Origin: Scheffersomyces stipitis CBS 6054
Lineage: Eukaryota > Ascomycota > Pichiomycetes > Serinales > Debaryomycetaceae
NCBI RefSeq assembly: GCF_000209165.1
Contig: NC_009068.1
Location: 930,001-994,000 of the forward strand
Length of the DNA: 64,000 nt
Direction: 5' to 3'
In this document: piece by piece, positions 31,887 to 45,510 of the stretch
How the letters are laid out: each line of letters starts with the position of its first letter
Position numbering within the stretch: position 1 is the first letter of the stretch
Notes under the pieces: generated by a model
The model's database searches: none
Seen by the model: the letters and a program-made list of their open reading frames with translations, nothing else
What the model was told of the DNA's origin: nothing
Position numbers and translations under genes: made by a program

Positions 31887-32147
31887 GGCAGTAATGTGGA
31901 AATGGCAGGTGGTGGTCTTAGGCAGAAAGAGAATCAGTAACGGGAATGATTTGAATAATTGAAAATGGTTGAAATTTGAGTGGATGGTGAACGCGACATT
32001 TGTCGCTTTTATTAGGATTGAATTCTCATTGTGCGACACGCGACATATTTGTAACTCTGAAATTTTTCAGGTTGTTCAATCTGAGAATGTTACTAGAACA
32101 TATATACTCTGAACATCAGTGATTTATCCTTGGAAATTCGCTTTAGA
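31887..32147. promoter_or_regulatory. Divergent promoter ACP1 / MRPS12 with GCGACA sites
   Basis: The 261-bp interval between two mitochondrial genes contains GCGACATTTGTCGC (31993-32006), a perfect inverted repeat of GCGACA with a 2-bp spacer, and two further GCGACA copies at 32033-32038 and 32040-32045. Four copies in about 53 bp look like a binding-site cluster. The factor is unknown. Confidence 0.5.
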
Positions 32148-32681
32148 ATGCTTAGATCCTTGTTCAGCCCCATGAGGTTGTCTTCCATGTTGAAGCCAGT
32201 GACCAAAAATGTGCTGCCTGTGACAAACTATATGACTTCCATTCGTTCCAATATTCCTATAGCTTCTCAGCTTGGCAATGTATTCAGTCATCAGAAAAGG
32301 TACGCTACACTCAACCAAGTTAAGTATGGAAAACAGGGCTTTCCAAACAAGCCTTATGTGAGTAAGGCTCCAGATTTGGAGACTGCTCCATTTAGAAAAG
32401 GTGTCGTTTTGCGTGTGATGATTCTCAAGCCTAAGAAGCCTAACTCGGCATTGAGAAAGTGTTGTAGAGTAAGATTGACTAATGGGAATGTAATTTCAGC
32501 TTTGATTCCAGGAGAGGGCCACAACTTGCAAGAGCATCACATTGTTTTGGTTCGTGGTGGAAGAGTACAAGATATTCCTGGTGTCAAGTACCATTTGGTG
32601 AGAGGTGCCTATGATTTGGCAGGCGTAGCCAATAGGGCCACTTCTAGATCAAAGTACGGTGTCAAGAAGCCAAAGCAGTAA
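32148..32681 (+). CDS. MRPS12: MRPS12, mitochondrial ribosomal protein uS12m
   Basis: A 177-residue protein with a 60-residue presequence-like N-terminus (Arg/Ser/Met-rich), then a complete uS12 domain: [67 protein letters not shown] and the terminal [11 protein letters not shown]. uS12 lies in the decoding centre of the small ribosomal subunit; this version serves the mitochondrial ribosome. It is slightly longer than S. cerevisiae Mrps12 (153 residues). The start is the ATG at 32148, as the frame upstream of it has no ATG. Confidence 0.95.
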   Translation: MLRSLFSPMRLSSMLKPVTKNVLPVTNYMTSIRSNIPIASQLGNVFSHQKRYATLNQVKYGKQGFPNKPYVSKAPDLETAPFRKGVVLRVMILKPKKPNSALRKCCRVRLTNGNVISALIPGEGHNLQEHHIVLVRGGRVQDIPGVKYHLVRGAYDLAGVANRATSRSKYGVKKPKQ

Positions 32682-32902
32682 AAGTAATGTAAATTATTTT
32701 AAAGACAGCATCAAGCTATATGAGGCTACTAATGCTTGAGGGTCAATACCTATAAGCAATACTATATAATCATTGACACCTTCTAAACTTCATAGAATCA
32801 AGATTCATACTCCTTTGTACATAGACGAACTCATGAATATACTATCTAATGTTAATTGTGTAATCGTATAACATAACTAAGTCTACTTATATATCTTAGT
32901 AT

Positions 32903-33925
32903 TTATCTTGAAGCAATGTCGAATCTTCTTCCACTAGCAGTCTTTCTATTCTCAATAGCCTTACCATCGTCATCTACGTTCTCGGGCTTAGCTCTATTCA
33001 AGATCTTCAAGAACTCCTTGACTCTGAATCTCATTCTCGAGTGCATGTATGCTTTAGAGCATTTAATATGGTAGTGGAAGTAGTTTCTGAAGAATTGAAT
33101 GTGGGAGATACAGTTGTCTCTTCTGTCTCCCTTAACAAGATGTCTTGGGAACAACACAAACGTGATGTAACCTTTGTTTTCGTCGTCTTTCAGGCCCTCT
33201 ACGACATTTTGGATATCCAACGGAGCATCCTTGTGTGAATACAAAACTTGTGGAGCAGTCTGGACAGATCTCTTTCTGGCATCAACAAATTCTTGAAGGA
33301 ACACTCTGCCAAAGATCTTGTCTGTTTCATCCTGAAAGACCGTCAGGAATATCACAGTGACACGGTCAAACGATGGCTTGATGTAGATACTTTCATCTGA
33401 GCCTCTGTACTTGATAACAAGAACCTTTTCGTTTTGCAATTCTGCCTGGATCTCTTCGGAGTAGGTATTAGCATTGGCATAAGTCTTAGCCAATTCATCG
33501 TAACGAGCAAAGGCTTTCTCAAAAGGTGCTGCCATTGCGTGTCTCTTTAAAAATGACAATTCGTCGATAACTTTCTGTTTGAACTCGTCATCTTTACCAG
33601 CCAATTCAGCAAGATCCAACACTAACGAGTAGTTGTAGCCAGCTTCAAGATCGCTGCCTTGTAAAACAGCAAGAGGGCCAGCATATTCGGCATATTTCCC
33701 GTTTAAGTACTCTACAACGCCGTACTTGTTCAAGTCGTCCCAGCACTTCAAGTAGATCGAAACAAGCACCAATTGCTTGTGGTCTGGAAGCGTCAGAATG
33801 TGATAGGTGGTGAAATCGAAGTCGGTGATGATTCTGTCTAACAGTTTGAAACCATCAGCAGAATCGAAGACTCGTTCGCTGAGCGTTTTCTGGATCAACA
33901 AGTTGTTCTGCTCTATCTGTAACAT
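32903..33925 (-). CDS. ARC35: ARC35, Arp2/3 complex ARPC2 subunit
   Basis: A 340-residue protein matching the ARPC2/p34 family along its whole length: MLQIEQNNLLIQKTL at the start, DGFKLLDRIITDFDFTTYHI, VTVIFLTVFQDETDKIFGRVFLQEFVDARK, then FRNYFHYHIKCSKAYMHSRMRFRVKEFLKILNRAKPE near the end. ARPC2 and ARPC4 form the core of the Arp2/3 complex, which nucleates branched actin at cortical patches for endocytosis. Length equals that of S. cerevisiae Arc35 (342). The start is the family-conserved ATG. It is tail-to-tail with MRPS12. Confidence 0.96.
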   Translation of the reverse strand: MLQIEQNNLLIQKTLSERVFDSADGFKLLDRIITDFDFTTYHILTLPDHKQLVLVSIYLKCWDDLNKYGVVEYLNGKYAEYAGPLAVLQGSDLEAGYNYSLVLDLAELAGKDDEFKQKVIDELSFLKRHAMAAPFEKAFARYDELAKTYANANTYSEEIQAELQNEKVLVIKYRGSDESIYIKPSFDRVTVIFLTVFQDETDKIFGRVFLQEFVDARKRSVQTAPQVLYSHKDAPLDIQNVVEGLKDDENKGYITFVLFPRHLVKGDRRDNCISHIQFFRNYFHYHIKCSKAYMHSRMRFRVKEFLKILNRAKPENVDDDGKAIENRKTASGRRFDIASR

Positions 33926-35238
33926 GATGAATTGAGTTGTGGTGTGGTGGTGGAGAGAAAGAAGAGCTTCGGAGAATTGTAATTGACGTTGTAGTTGATA
34001 TGGGCTGGATGATGGAGGAAGGCGCGGAGAGGGAGTGTAGGGAGAGTGAGGTAGAAAAGGGATTAGTGAGAAATAGTGGGAATTGTAGAGAATTGCGAGA
34101 GATTGCTGTAGGCAGGTAGTGGCAGTTTCCAGGTATATTTGGTTCCTTGATCGTGTGCGTAGAGAGAATAGGGAGAAATAGGGAGGCCCAATAACAAAAA
34201 TAGCGAGAATTTAGCGAGAATGGTGGGGGCACAGAAACAGCGAGGAAATGGCCAGAGCTGGGTAGTGTCGGTGTGCACAAAACAAAATCTCTAATTTTTG
34301 AAAGAGTACAGCAGAAAAAGGAATTATAATAGTGAGGCCAGAAAATCTCCCGTCTCTCTCCAGCTTTCAAATGTAATAATATCGATCTGCACCAATATTA
34401 AGATCTAAAATGGCACAGATCTGCACCGAACAATCTGACCTTGCTTCCTGTTACTGTATACTTTCCAGTTTGCTGGAGGTAGTTGGGACTTGTTAACCCT
34501 TTCTGAACTGACTTCATTTGAGCCCAGTAGTTTGTCTTTTGAAACTTGCACTTTTCATGATAACTGGCAATTTATGATGAAATTATTCAAATCCTATTCG
34601 TAGAATACCTATTCTGGACTATTATTTACAATTCTATTGACTGGTATTTCTTCTAACTTTAAGCTTTATTATTTGAAGCCTATTTGTCCAGCTGTAGGAG
34701 GCATTTCTCTCTTTTTCGGAAAGTTCGCAGCCTATTTTCAATAATGCAATTTCACAAGGGCTAAAGTTGCTGCAACTTCGTCATATCTACTAGCTCCGTC
34801 CGCTAACAGCCGAATGAAACACAAAATCCCACTAGTTTCGTCTGCCCCTGAAATATTCTACACCCCCAATTATGAAATGATTCAATTCACAATATTCTTG
34901 TCTCACATGAATCAATTTAGTTTAAAAGCTTATATCGCACAGGATGTGCGTTTGAATTATGCAACGTTATTCAAGTGCATAACCTGTAAACTCAGGTATT
35001 TGGAACTCCTCATCAGTGCGTATATCCCTAGTAGCTGCGAAAAAAGCGAATTTTGTTTGGCAAGGAAAGCAACTTTTGGCGATACGCCATGATTCAACCT
35101 ACCCTTATTGCCAACAAAGAAGATGGTTCTTTTCCTTCCAGGAATATGATTACCTAAAAGAGTAGGGTAATTCGAATACTAATAATAATATTATTATATT
35201 GCATTAATCATAACAAGGGGTATAAGGTCTAGATCTAA
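33926..35238. other. Intergenic region upstream of ARC35
   Basis: The first 300 bases beyond the ARC35 start are purine-rich on the plus strand, with AGGGAGA and TAGCGAGAA words. These include a short 10-bp array (34163-34186) and TAGCGAGAAT repeated 11 nt apart (about 34201-34221). No gene is seen in the remainder. Confidence 0.5.
34163..34186. repeat. Short 10-bp tandem repeat, about 2.4 copies
   Basis: AGAGAATAGG, GAGAAATAGG and GAG continue in register with period 10. The motif resembles the AGGGAGA units at 3451-3500. Confidence 0.6.
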
Positions 35239-37059
35239 TTAGGTACTCAAGTGGGAACTGGGCAATGAAATCATGGAGCTGCTTCTAACCAACTGATCGT
35301 CTGTAGAGTGTCTGTTCAAACGCAATACTTTCTTGACAAAAATGATCACAATGGAATTGACAAGACAAGCCACAGCCACCAAGTAGAATCCCAACTGAGG
35401 AACTCCATTCTTTAACCCATACTTAAACAATGACAACGTTGCCAAGGGAAAAACAAGAGTAAATATGTTCTGCAACAACGACATGGCTGCAAAGAATTCA
35501 CCAGCTTTGGAAGCAGGGTAGAATTTAAGAAGAGCGGATGAAATTGTAGGTCCAGCAGGTGCACCAAGAGCAATAAGTGACAAGGATGCAAGCATCTGGC
35601 CAGTGTTCTTAGCCATGGCCATGAAGACAAAGGCAAATATGTCTGCTACACGCGCAAATAAAATCACAGAAAAATCCACCATATCAAGCTGACGTTTCAT
35701 GACTTTTAAGCCACACCATTTGCGCAAAACAGTGTGGATAAGAATTGGAGATCCAACAATATACATGAAAGTCATAGAACCAGAGAAAAGTGATAGCATG
35801 TAGCCCAAGTCCTGCGTATCCCAGTTGAATTTGAGAATACCATACTGGATAAGAATGGTGCCGATTCCTGTAACAATAGCATTTACAATACTACCAACCA
35901 ACACGATGGAAATGATGGCAATTCTGTATCTAATATGCCTAGACTTGTTATTGGAACTAACCACACTGGCAGGGTACGTCAACAAGATTAAGGGTCGAAA
36001 CAAGTTTAACATGTGACCAACTCTATTGAGCAAAGTAGGCTGTTCCAAAGTCTGCAATTGTGCAACTGCATCCAATCTTCCGGAACCAGAAGAGTTACCA
36101 GAAGCCACAGAGTTACTTCTAGACTTGGTCTTTGCCTTTTCGCTCCTGGATTCGGGGAAAAAGAACACCAAGTAAATAGCCAAGAGAGTGAACACAAACA
36201 ATTCAACTTGCAAAGGAACAATATCTTTTTTTCTCAAATCTGCCCTTGCACTGATACTCATGACATGAAATTGAGGACCTTTTATGGGTGCAACCACTTC
36301 ATCTTTAATCTGCGATACTATGAGATTACAGATAATGGGTCCGATTGCTGCCCCGACCTGCATTGCAGCCATAGCCAAACCAATCAGATAAATTCTCTGG
36401 TGAGGTTCAACAACATCCGAGATATATGCTTGCATCAACGCACCAAACGACGACAACCCACCGCAGAAATTAACCAACCCTTCACCGACCACTAACATCA
36501 CGAACGGCAATTCCTTGTAATGGGCGAAGAGAAAGTACTGGAAATAACGTTGTAAAGTATTAGCAACAATGTATCCTGCTATAAGCGGCTTTCTGCCGTA
36601 TATATCCGACAATACACCCACTTTGGTCAGTGCCAACAAGGCAAACGATGTTCCTACTACCAACTGGTATTGAGCAAGTGTAGAAACTAGAATCTGGGTG
36701 GACACTGGGTCACACACCCCGTCGGTCTCAACAGTATTACAAGCCAACTGGTAAATCGCCAACAGCTTACCAGGTTCAGCTATCGCCATACCAGTGAAAT
36801 ACAGAAGTGCAACAAAACACATCGTAAGCACCGTAGGTCTCAATAACCAATGCAAAGATTTGTTGGATTCTCGCTGTTCTCGCAACCAGAGCGCATCCTC
36901 GTCCAAGTCTTCGTCATCTGTGTCTTCCACCAAAGCTCCGTAGACTTCTTCAGCAGCATGTTCCAAAATGGCACTGGTATCGTTGCCAAAGGAGCTTGGG
37001 TCCGCTTCCGGAATTTCGACAATCTCCTCCTGCAACTGTGGAGACTTAGACTTTGTCAT
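35239..37059 (-). CDS. Major facilitator superfamily transporter
   Basis: A 606-residue membrane protein with a 75-residue acidic hydrophilic N-terminus (EDTDDEDLDEDALWLREQRESNKS), then 12 predicted spans in two halves. The MFS loop 2-3 signature appears as GVLSDIYGRKPLIAGY. A charged Ser-rich cytosolic loop (EKAKTKSRSNSVASGNSSGSG) separates the halves. The pattern recalls the uncharacterised yeast MFS protein YCR023C and the tetracycline-exporter-like (HIAT1-type) branch; this is resemblance from memory, not an alignment. The substrate is unknown. The ATG at 37059 is the first in frame and gives the full acidic tail. Confidence 0.8.
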   Translation of the reverse strand: MTKSKSPQLQEEIVEIPEADPSSFGNDTSAILEHAAEEVYGALVEDTDDEDLDEDALWLREQRESNKSLHWLLRPTVLTMCFVALLYFTGMAIAEPGKLLAIYQLACNTVETDGVCDPVSTQILVSTLAQYQLVVGTSFALLALTKVGVLSDIYGRKPLIAGYIVANTLQRYFQYFLFAHYKELPFVMLVVGEGLVNFCGGLSSFGALMQAYISDVVEPHQRIYLIGLAMAAMQVGAAIGPIICNLIVSQIKDEVVAPIKGPQFHVMSISARADLRKKDIVPLQVELFVFTLLAIYLVFFFPESRSEKAKTKSRSNSVASGNSSGSGRLDAVAQLQTLEQPTLLNRVGHMLNLFRPLILLTYPASVVSSNNKSRHIRYRIAIISIVLVGSIVNAIVTGIGTILIQYGILKFNWDTQDLGYMLSLFSGSMTFMYIVGSPILIHTVLRKWCGLKVMKRQLDMVDFSVILFARVADIFAFVFMAMAKNTGQMLASLSLIALGAPAGPTISSALLKFYPASKAGEFFAAMSLLQNIFTLVFPLATLSLFKYGLKNGVPQLGFYLVAVACLVNSIVIIFVKKVLRLNRHSTDDQLVRSSSMISLPSSHLST

Positions 37060-37387
37060 ACTATCTTATGTGCAAAGAATAATTAGCAACTTTGTATGTA
37101 ATTTGTACCAAAGAAACCGCTGCTCTATAAATATGCCCTCCAAAAATCGCCTGGCCACAGTTGCTTCCGAAAATCCTGATCTAATATACTTTTATACTCC
37201 TGAAAATTACAAACTCTTCGTACGGCTCTGATAAAGCTTTCCTAATCTAGCTGAAATATGGACGATATGCAGGAAATAACGGCAAGGATTACTATTTGCA
37301 CCTATATGCACGGAATTCTGCCACTTTTTGCACCCGGTGGTGACAATCCGTAGTTCTTACATCAACTGGGTCTTACAAATATTGAGC
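37060..37387. other. Promoter region of the MFS gene
   Basis: This 328-bp stretch lies between the MFS start and the stop of the LRR gene, both on minus. Nothing else is recognised. Confidence 0.4.
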
Positions 37388-39067
37388 TCACTCGTAAGCC
37401 ATACTCTCGTAAAGGTTTTTTCCGTGCTGCATTAATATTTTGGCTTCCTCAAATTGCATTTCATCTCTTATATCTAGTTGCAAACTTTTTGAGATTGCAA
37501 ACCCAGGTGCCACACAAGTGATTGGATTTCCCTTTAGCGATAACTCACGTAGTCCAGGAGGTAACTTCAAAGTGATGTATGATAGCTCACTAATTAAATT
37601 ATCGGAAAGGTCCAACTTTCTCAATTGCTTGTAACCCGATCCATCAAACTGAACTAGTTTGTTCTTTGACACAATAATCACCACTAGAGTGTCTGGAAGT
37701 TGGGTGTCTATCTTTTCAAGTGCATTGCATCGGAGGTCAAGGAAACGAAGAAAGGGAGGTAGCTTTGGGATGTTTTCCATACTACTATCAATAATAGATA
37801 ACTCCTTTAGCGATTCTAACATGTCCAAGTTACGCCAGTTGTTCTCGATGGGTTGTACCATAGGGTGAGCATAGTATGCAAACTCTGAATTGTCAATTGA
37901 TAAAACTATTAGATTATCAAGTATTCCAAGAGGGTTTATAGATCCACATCTAGTTAAGAATATGGTCCTTAGATATTTTGGATATTCAACAACACTCTCA
38001 AAAGAGTGCCCGCCGCAGTCAATTGATATGCTCTCAACCGAATCAGGAAGTGAGAGTTTACAACTGGGAATCCAATGCAGTGGATATAATACCAACTGAC
38101 CAAACAGTTTCAATCTTTCTAGTCCCAGAATCACTTCCGTTTCAAATGGAAAACTGGTTGATTGTAAAGATAGTTCTTCTATCAGAATAGGAAACTTCAA
38201 TATTGACATAGGAGCAGAATCTCCGAAGAAACTAACCGTCATTTTTCTCAAATTCGTCAAGTGGGAAATGTCTAGACACACAGAGGGGTTGACTTCTGAC
38301 GAAACATGGAAACTCTCTAAAGAGAGAGGTAAGTCTATCTTAACCTCTGTTTCATTTCCGAAATCAATACAATTACCTAGTTCCAAATGTTTCAAGGTCC
38401 TAGGAAAAAGACAAAAGTCTCGGAGTGCTATTAATGGTAGTTCTTCAACTGAATACAATTGAAGATGCGTCAATCTTGAAGGTAACTTATCCAAAATACT
38501 CACCGAGTCAAAAACCTCAAGTTCAAGCCTCTGAAGATTTTCAGGAAATGATACTCTCATGTCAGGAAAGTACTTAGAAGAAAAGCCATAAAGACCCTCA
38601 GGAAGATTGAGTTCTTTATCAACTTGTTGATTTGTGGAATCAGTCTCGCACTTTAACAGTACCCTCTTCATCTTCTTAGTTAAGCGATGTATTTGATTCA
38701 AGACCTCTTGATTTGGTGTATCACGCACTATAAGGTTATTGACATGGATTTCTGAGTTCTCTTCGAAGAAAAGGTCTAATATCTTGATACTTGTAAAGTT
38801 CATGTACTTTGCTTCTATCTCCTTAAGCATAGTATAATAGGGTCTTTCCCAGAGAATAGAGGAATCCCATTCTACCTTCAATGCACGGTTGCTTGATGTA
38901 AAAGGGCCAAGTTCAACAGTTCTAAAGACTCGATTTACCAATTGCTTGTGGAATATAGAACTGCCGTTAGAAGCTAGACAAAGCACCAACTTGAAGGGAA
39001 GTGCGTCAATTATCGTTTGAATGATATGTTCGGGAAACTGTAGCAATTCTAAAGGAATTGAACCCAT
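37388..39067 (-). CDS. F-box-like, leucine-rich-repeat protein (paralogue A)
   Basis: A 559-residue protein. It begins with an F-box-like helix set (FPEHIIQTIIDALPFKLVLCLASNGSSIFHKQLVNRVF). The rest consists of irregular leucine-rich repeats, e.g. LKELSIIDSSMENIPKLPPFLRFLDLRCNALEKI and LRKLDLSDNLISELSYITLKLPPGLRELSLKGNPI. The N-terminus aligns with that of the next gene downstream of it on the plus strand (39415-41529), so the ATG at 39067 is preferred. A further in-frame ATG exists at 39223, which would add 52 residues with no counterpart in the paralogue. F-box/LRR proteins usually select substrates for SCF ubiquitin ligases; that role is inferred and the F-box is weak. Confidence 0.7.
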   Translation of the reverse strand: MGSIPLELLQFPEHIIQTIIDALPFKLVLCLASNGSSIFHKQLVNRVFRTVELGPFTSSNRALKVEWDSSILWERPYYTMLKEIEAKYMNFTSIKILDLFFEENSEIHVNNLIVRDTPNQEVLNQIHRLTKKMKRVLLKCETDSTNQQVDKELNLPEGLYGFSSKYFPDMRVSFPENLQRLELEVFDSVSILDKLPSRLTHLQLYSVEELPLIALRDFCLFPRTLKHLELGNCIDFGNETEVKIDLPLSLESFHVSSEVNPSVCLDISHLTNLRKMTVSFFGDSAPMSILKFPILIEELSLQSTSFPFETEVILGLERLKLFGQLVLYPLHWIPSCKLSLPDSVESISIDCGGHSFESVVEYPKYLRTIFLTRCGSINPLGILDNLIVLSIDNSEFAYYAHPMVQPIENNWRNLDMLESLKELSIIDSSMENIPKLPPFLRFLDLRCNALEKIDTQLPDTLVVIIVSKNKLVQFDGSGYKQLRKLDLSDNLISELSYITLKLPPGLRELSLKGNPITCVAPGFAISKSLQLDIRDEMQFEEAKILMQHGKNLYESMAYE

Positions 39068-39414
39068 TTCAAATTGGATGACAACTAATGAACGAGACCA
39101 TTGGTCTACTTGTTCATTATTTGTATAAAACAAGGAGTCAAGACGGGAAGAATCATGTTTAACAAAAAGTGAGTATTTTTGTTCCACGCATACGGGGTAT
39201 AGCTTTGTTCTTTTCTCTTGCATAAAACAATACACTATATTCTGTAATAGTATCTACTTCCATTTATTCTAAATAACCAATCCTATAAACCAATCTAGTT
39301 TCAATACAGTTGATGAGTGAGTCGTGATACCAAGGCTGTTTATGTTTACTTTTGGAGACAGTCCTATCAAGAATAACTATAGTCTGAATGACTGAAAAGA
39401 AAGCAGATTGTTTT
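39068..39414. other. Spacer between the two LRR paralogues
   Basis: About 350 bp. It includes an extended open frame upstream of the preferred start of paralogue A. No other feature seen. Confidence 0.4.
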
Positions 39415-41529
39415 TTATTGCTGCGAAAGACTCAAAGATTGAATTCCATTCGTTGGTTCTTCTAAATGCTGAGTAACTAATATTTTTGGTCCAAATGCAT
39501 CCAGTCCAGTTACGGTTTTAGCAAACTCTCCGGAGCAGTTGCGCAAGTCAGCCTCTTCTAAATCAGCAAACCTTTCAAAGCCACCCTCAAGCTTGTCTAT
39601 AGTTGAGTGGTTGAACTTGATGCCTTTGAGTGACAGGGGAAAGCAATTGGTGTCGACGTTTCCCAACAAATTGTTAGCCAAGTTGATATACTGCAAATTG
39701 GTGCAACCATTCCATACAACTTCATGACCCATGAGAGCATTATTTACATCAACATTCCAAAGTGACTTGCTTCTGACGTCGATTCTTTTTCTTGTCACCG
39801 GAGTTCTAGACCTGTTGTCATACCTACTTAGATTGAAACAGACAATTCGAGGAGGCAATGACAATAGAATGTTCTCTACATTTTCTATTCTATTGTTGGA
39901 GAGACGAAGCAAGCGCGTACTCTCAGGAAAATTAAAGTGCTTATCCACTGAAGTGATATGGCAAAAGTCCATAGACAATTCACAAATACTGTCTGGTATT
40001 TGCAAGCAGGAGGCCGTCAAAACTTTGAACAGGTTATCATCAAGTATTAACTTCTTCAATTTACTGGTTCCACTAACAATGAACTTGCTTAATTTGTTCA
40101 TACGTAGAGAAATAGATTTTATATTGGGAGGCAACTCAAAGCAGAATTCTTTTATCACGTTATCGTTCAAAACAAGTTCTTCAAGTTTATGAGGCAAGTA
40201 TTGAACTGTTTCAATACCAAATCCAGAGATTTCTAAGAATTGCAATTCCTTAAGAGATTCCAAGAAATCCCAGAATCCTGGAAATAAGTTATTCAGATGA
40301 TGTATCATTAGCTTCTGCAAATTGTCCATCCTGGGCAAGAAAATGATTTCTTCACCAAAGATCTTCAAAGAAGTCAAGTGTCTAAGTTCCTGTGTCATTT
40401 CCACAGGTCTGCAATAGTCGAGTTGAAGCTGGGATAAGCCTTCTGGAAAAGTTATGACCAGCTGCAAAGGAGAATCAAGGTTTGCTGAAATAATAGATAC
40501 ATCCCTGACGGTGTCTGGAATAGTGATGCAAGATTCTGATTTCAAATCCCAAATGTCTACATTTGTCAAGTTTGCGAGATGCTCTGAATTAGCTAGGCTG
40601 GGTTGTATTCCATCAAGAAATTGTTCTGTATCGAGGAATGAGCCTTTGCACCTTATTCGATTCAACTGTATAGGCAATTTCATATAAGACAATTGTAATT
40701 CAGAGAGATGCGAATCAAACCTGTTCAAGGATCTTAAATGAGATATGTCTATAACTGACTTTCCAGAGTACTCCATCTGAAGCTTCAATGTCGTTAAGTG
40801 CGTAGGCAAGTCCAACTTAACAAGCCCATCATACTCTTCCACAATACGGAAGCATTTATCTAGGCTGAGAGATCTTATTTGTCTGGGTAGAAGATTCAAC
40901 TCCTTTTCTGAGAGTAATGTCATAGGTCTTGAAACATGAATAGCAAGATGTTCAAGGTGTTGGGGAAGGCTTTTTACATCAAATTCATCATTAGTTAGGT
41001 GCAATTCAAGTGATTGCAAGTAAAATGGAAATAACATATCTTTAACATACTTCGTGGAAAGACCAAAAACCTTGCTAGGTAGCCTCTTTCTGCACAAGTC
41101 CAGAAGAAAAGAATCATGATATCTATACGGATCAAAGTTGATGTGTATTTTGTTGATATTATCAGCCAACTTTTGCACCCAATCGATTGAGTTGGTAGAC
41201 GAGTGAAGTTTAAACGTCGCATTTTGAATATGGATATATGGGTACTTTTCCATGTGCTGATACAATGTCTCACAGTCAAAGGGAGCGGTGATCACGTCTA
41301 AGGAATTGAATAACTCAGTTTCTTTGAGGAAACCTAAATCGATTCTGGGCTCTTTCCCACTGTAGTTAGTTACAATCACATTTCTGTAGAAGGCTCTTTT
41401 AAATTGCTCTTGGAAAGGAGAACTACCGTTGGAAATTAAACTCTGCAATGTAGAAAGTGGCAAAGTATTGATTATGAACTCGATACAGTGATCTGGCAAC
41501 CGCTGAAAGCCATTGCAGAAATCTGACAT
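39415..41529 (-). CDS. F-box-like, leucine-rich-repeat protein (paralogue B)
   Basis: A 704-residue protein. Its N-terminus (FQRLPDHCIEFIINTLPLSTLQSLISNGSSPFQEQFKRAFYRNV) parallels that of paralogue A: LP/H, II..LP and NGSS are shared. More than 15 irregular leucine-rich repeats follow, such as KLEELVLNDNVIKEFCFELPPNIKSISLRMNKLSKF and LRLSNNRIENVENILLSLPPRI. The ATG at 41529 is the first in frame; the 16 codons open upstream have no ATG. The two genes are head-to-tail on the minus strand, 347 bp apart, and well diverged, so the duplication is old or fast-evolving. Substrate-receptor function in an SCF complex is a family-based guess. Confidence 0.7.
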   Translation of the reverse strand: MSDFCNGFQRLPDHCIEFIINTLPLSTLQSLISNGSSPFQEQFKRAFYRNVIVTNYSGKEPRIDLGFLKETELFNSLDVITAPFDCETLYQHMEKYPYIHIQNATFKLHSSTNSIDWVQKLADNINKIHINFDPYRYHDSFLLDLCRKRLPSKVFGLSTKYVKDMLFPFYLQSLELHLTNDEFDVKSLPQHLEHLAIHVSRPMTLLSEKELNLLPRQIRSLSLDKCFRIVEEYDGLVKLDLPTHLTTLKLQMEYSGKSVIDISHLRSLNRFDSHLSELQLSYMKLPIQLNRIRCKGSFLDTEQFLDGIQPSLANSEHLANLTNVDIWDLKSESCITIPDTVRDVSIISANLDSPLQLVITFPEGLSQLQLDYCRPVEMTQELRHLTSLKIFGEEIIFLPRMDNLQKLMIHHLNNLFPGFWDFLESLKELQFLEISGFGIETVQYLPHKLEELVLNDNVIKEFCFELPPNIKSISLRMNKLSKFIVSGTSKLKKLILDDNLFKVLTASCLQIPDSICELSMDFCHITSVDKHFNFPESTRLLRLSNNRIENVENILLSLPPRIVCFNLSRYDNRSRTPVTRKRIDVRSKSLWNVDVNNALMGHEVVWNGCTNLQYINLANNLLGNVDTNCFPLSLKGIKFNHSTIDKLEGGFERFADLEEADLRNCSGEFAKTVTGLDAFGPKILVTQHLEEPTNGIQSLSLSQQ

Positions 41530-42100
41530 GCTCAGGCCAAAAAAAGCCCCCCAACTCCAACGCTGAATTATTTTCAAGAATTGGAAATAAAAGCCCCCTT
41601 TCTTATCTATTTTTTGACGCAGGTCTCCATTTTTGAGCTACAAATATTCTGTAAATTGCGACACATAAAAGAAGCTGGCTCAAATAACAGATACTCAAAA
41701 TCGTAAGCAATACATACAAATGAAAGAGCTTTCGGATGATGTAGTAGCTTCATTTGCAAGGCTTTCAATTACCGAAAGTGTTGTTTTCTTGATCTAACCC
41801 TTTTCTACTTCTACTCTTTGTATGCATACATGAAAAACCTTTATTTTCCGAACTTAGGACGTCTAACTTAGTTTCTATAAACAAAAGACTTCACTAACCA
41901 CAAGTCAAATAGAACCACTCCACCAAGTGAACCTCTACTTCCATAAGAAGTAGAGGTTTATGCAAAAATAATATAGTAACAATGCAAATAATATTATGAT
42001 GATAATTAAAATGATGGGTAAATTTGATAATACAAAGAAAATGTAACGAAAGACAATCAATAGGTGGTGGTGGTTCTTACAAAGTGGAATAGTCTTTTGT
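41530..42100. other. Intergenic region between LRR paralogue B and SKY1
   Basis: A/T-rich, with a perfect hairpin at 41930-41958, about 140 bp past the SKY1 stop. Nothing else is recognised. Confidence 0.5.
41930..41958. repeat. Perfect 12-bp inverted repeat, 5-nt loop
   Basis: AACCTCTACTTC (41930-41941) and GAAGTAGAGGTT (41947-41958) are exact reverse complements around CATAA. It lies in the SKY1 3' region, minus strand, and upstream of paralogue B. Confidence 0.85.

Positions 42101-45510
<3,410 letters not shown>

Noticed and set aside
33855..34370. 171-codon minus-strand frame overlapping the ARC35 start
   Set aside because: Different frame from ARC35, low-complexity Ser/Pro/Leu content derived from purine-rich promoter DNA; ARC35 has a complete family-length start at 33925.
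36013..36495. 160-codon plus-strand frame
   Set aside because: It lies antisense within the MFS transporter and reflects that gene's codon pattern; no independent support.
41530..41577. Upstream extension of LRR paralogue B
   Set aside because: It has no ATG; the start at 41529 matches the paralogue's N-terminus.
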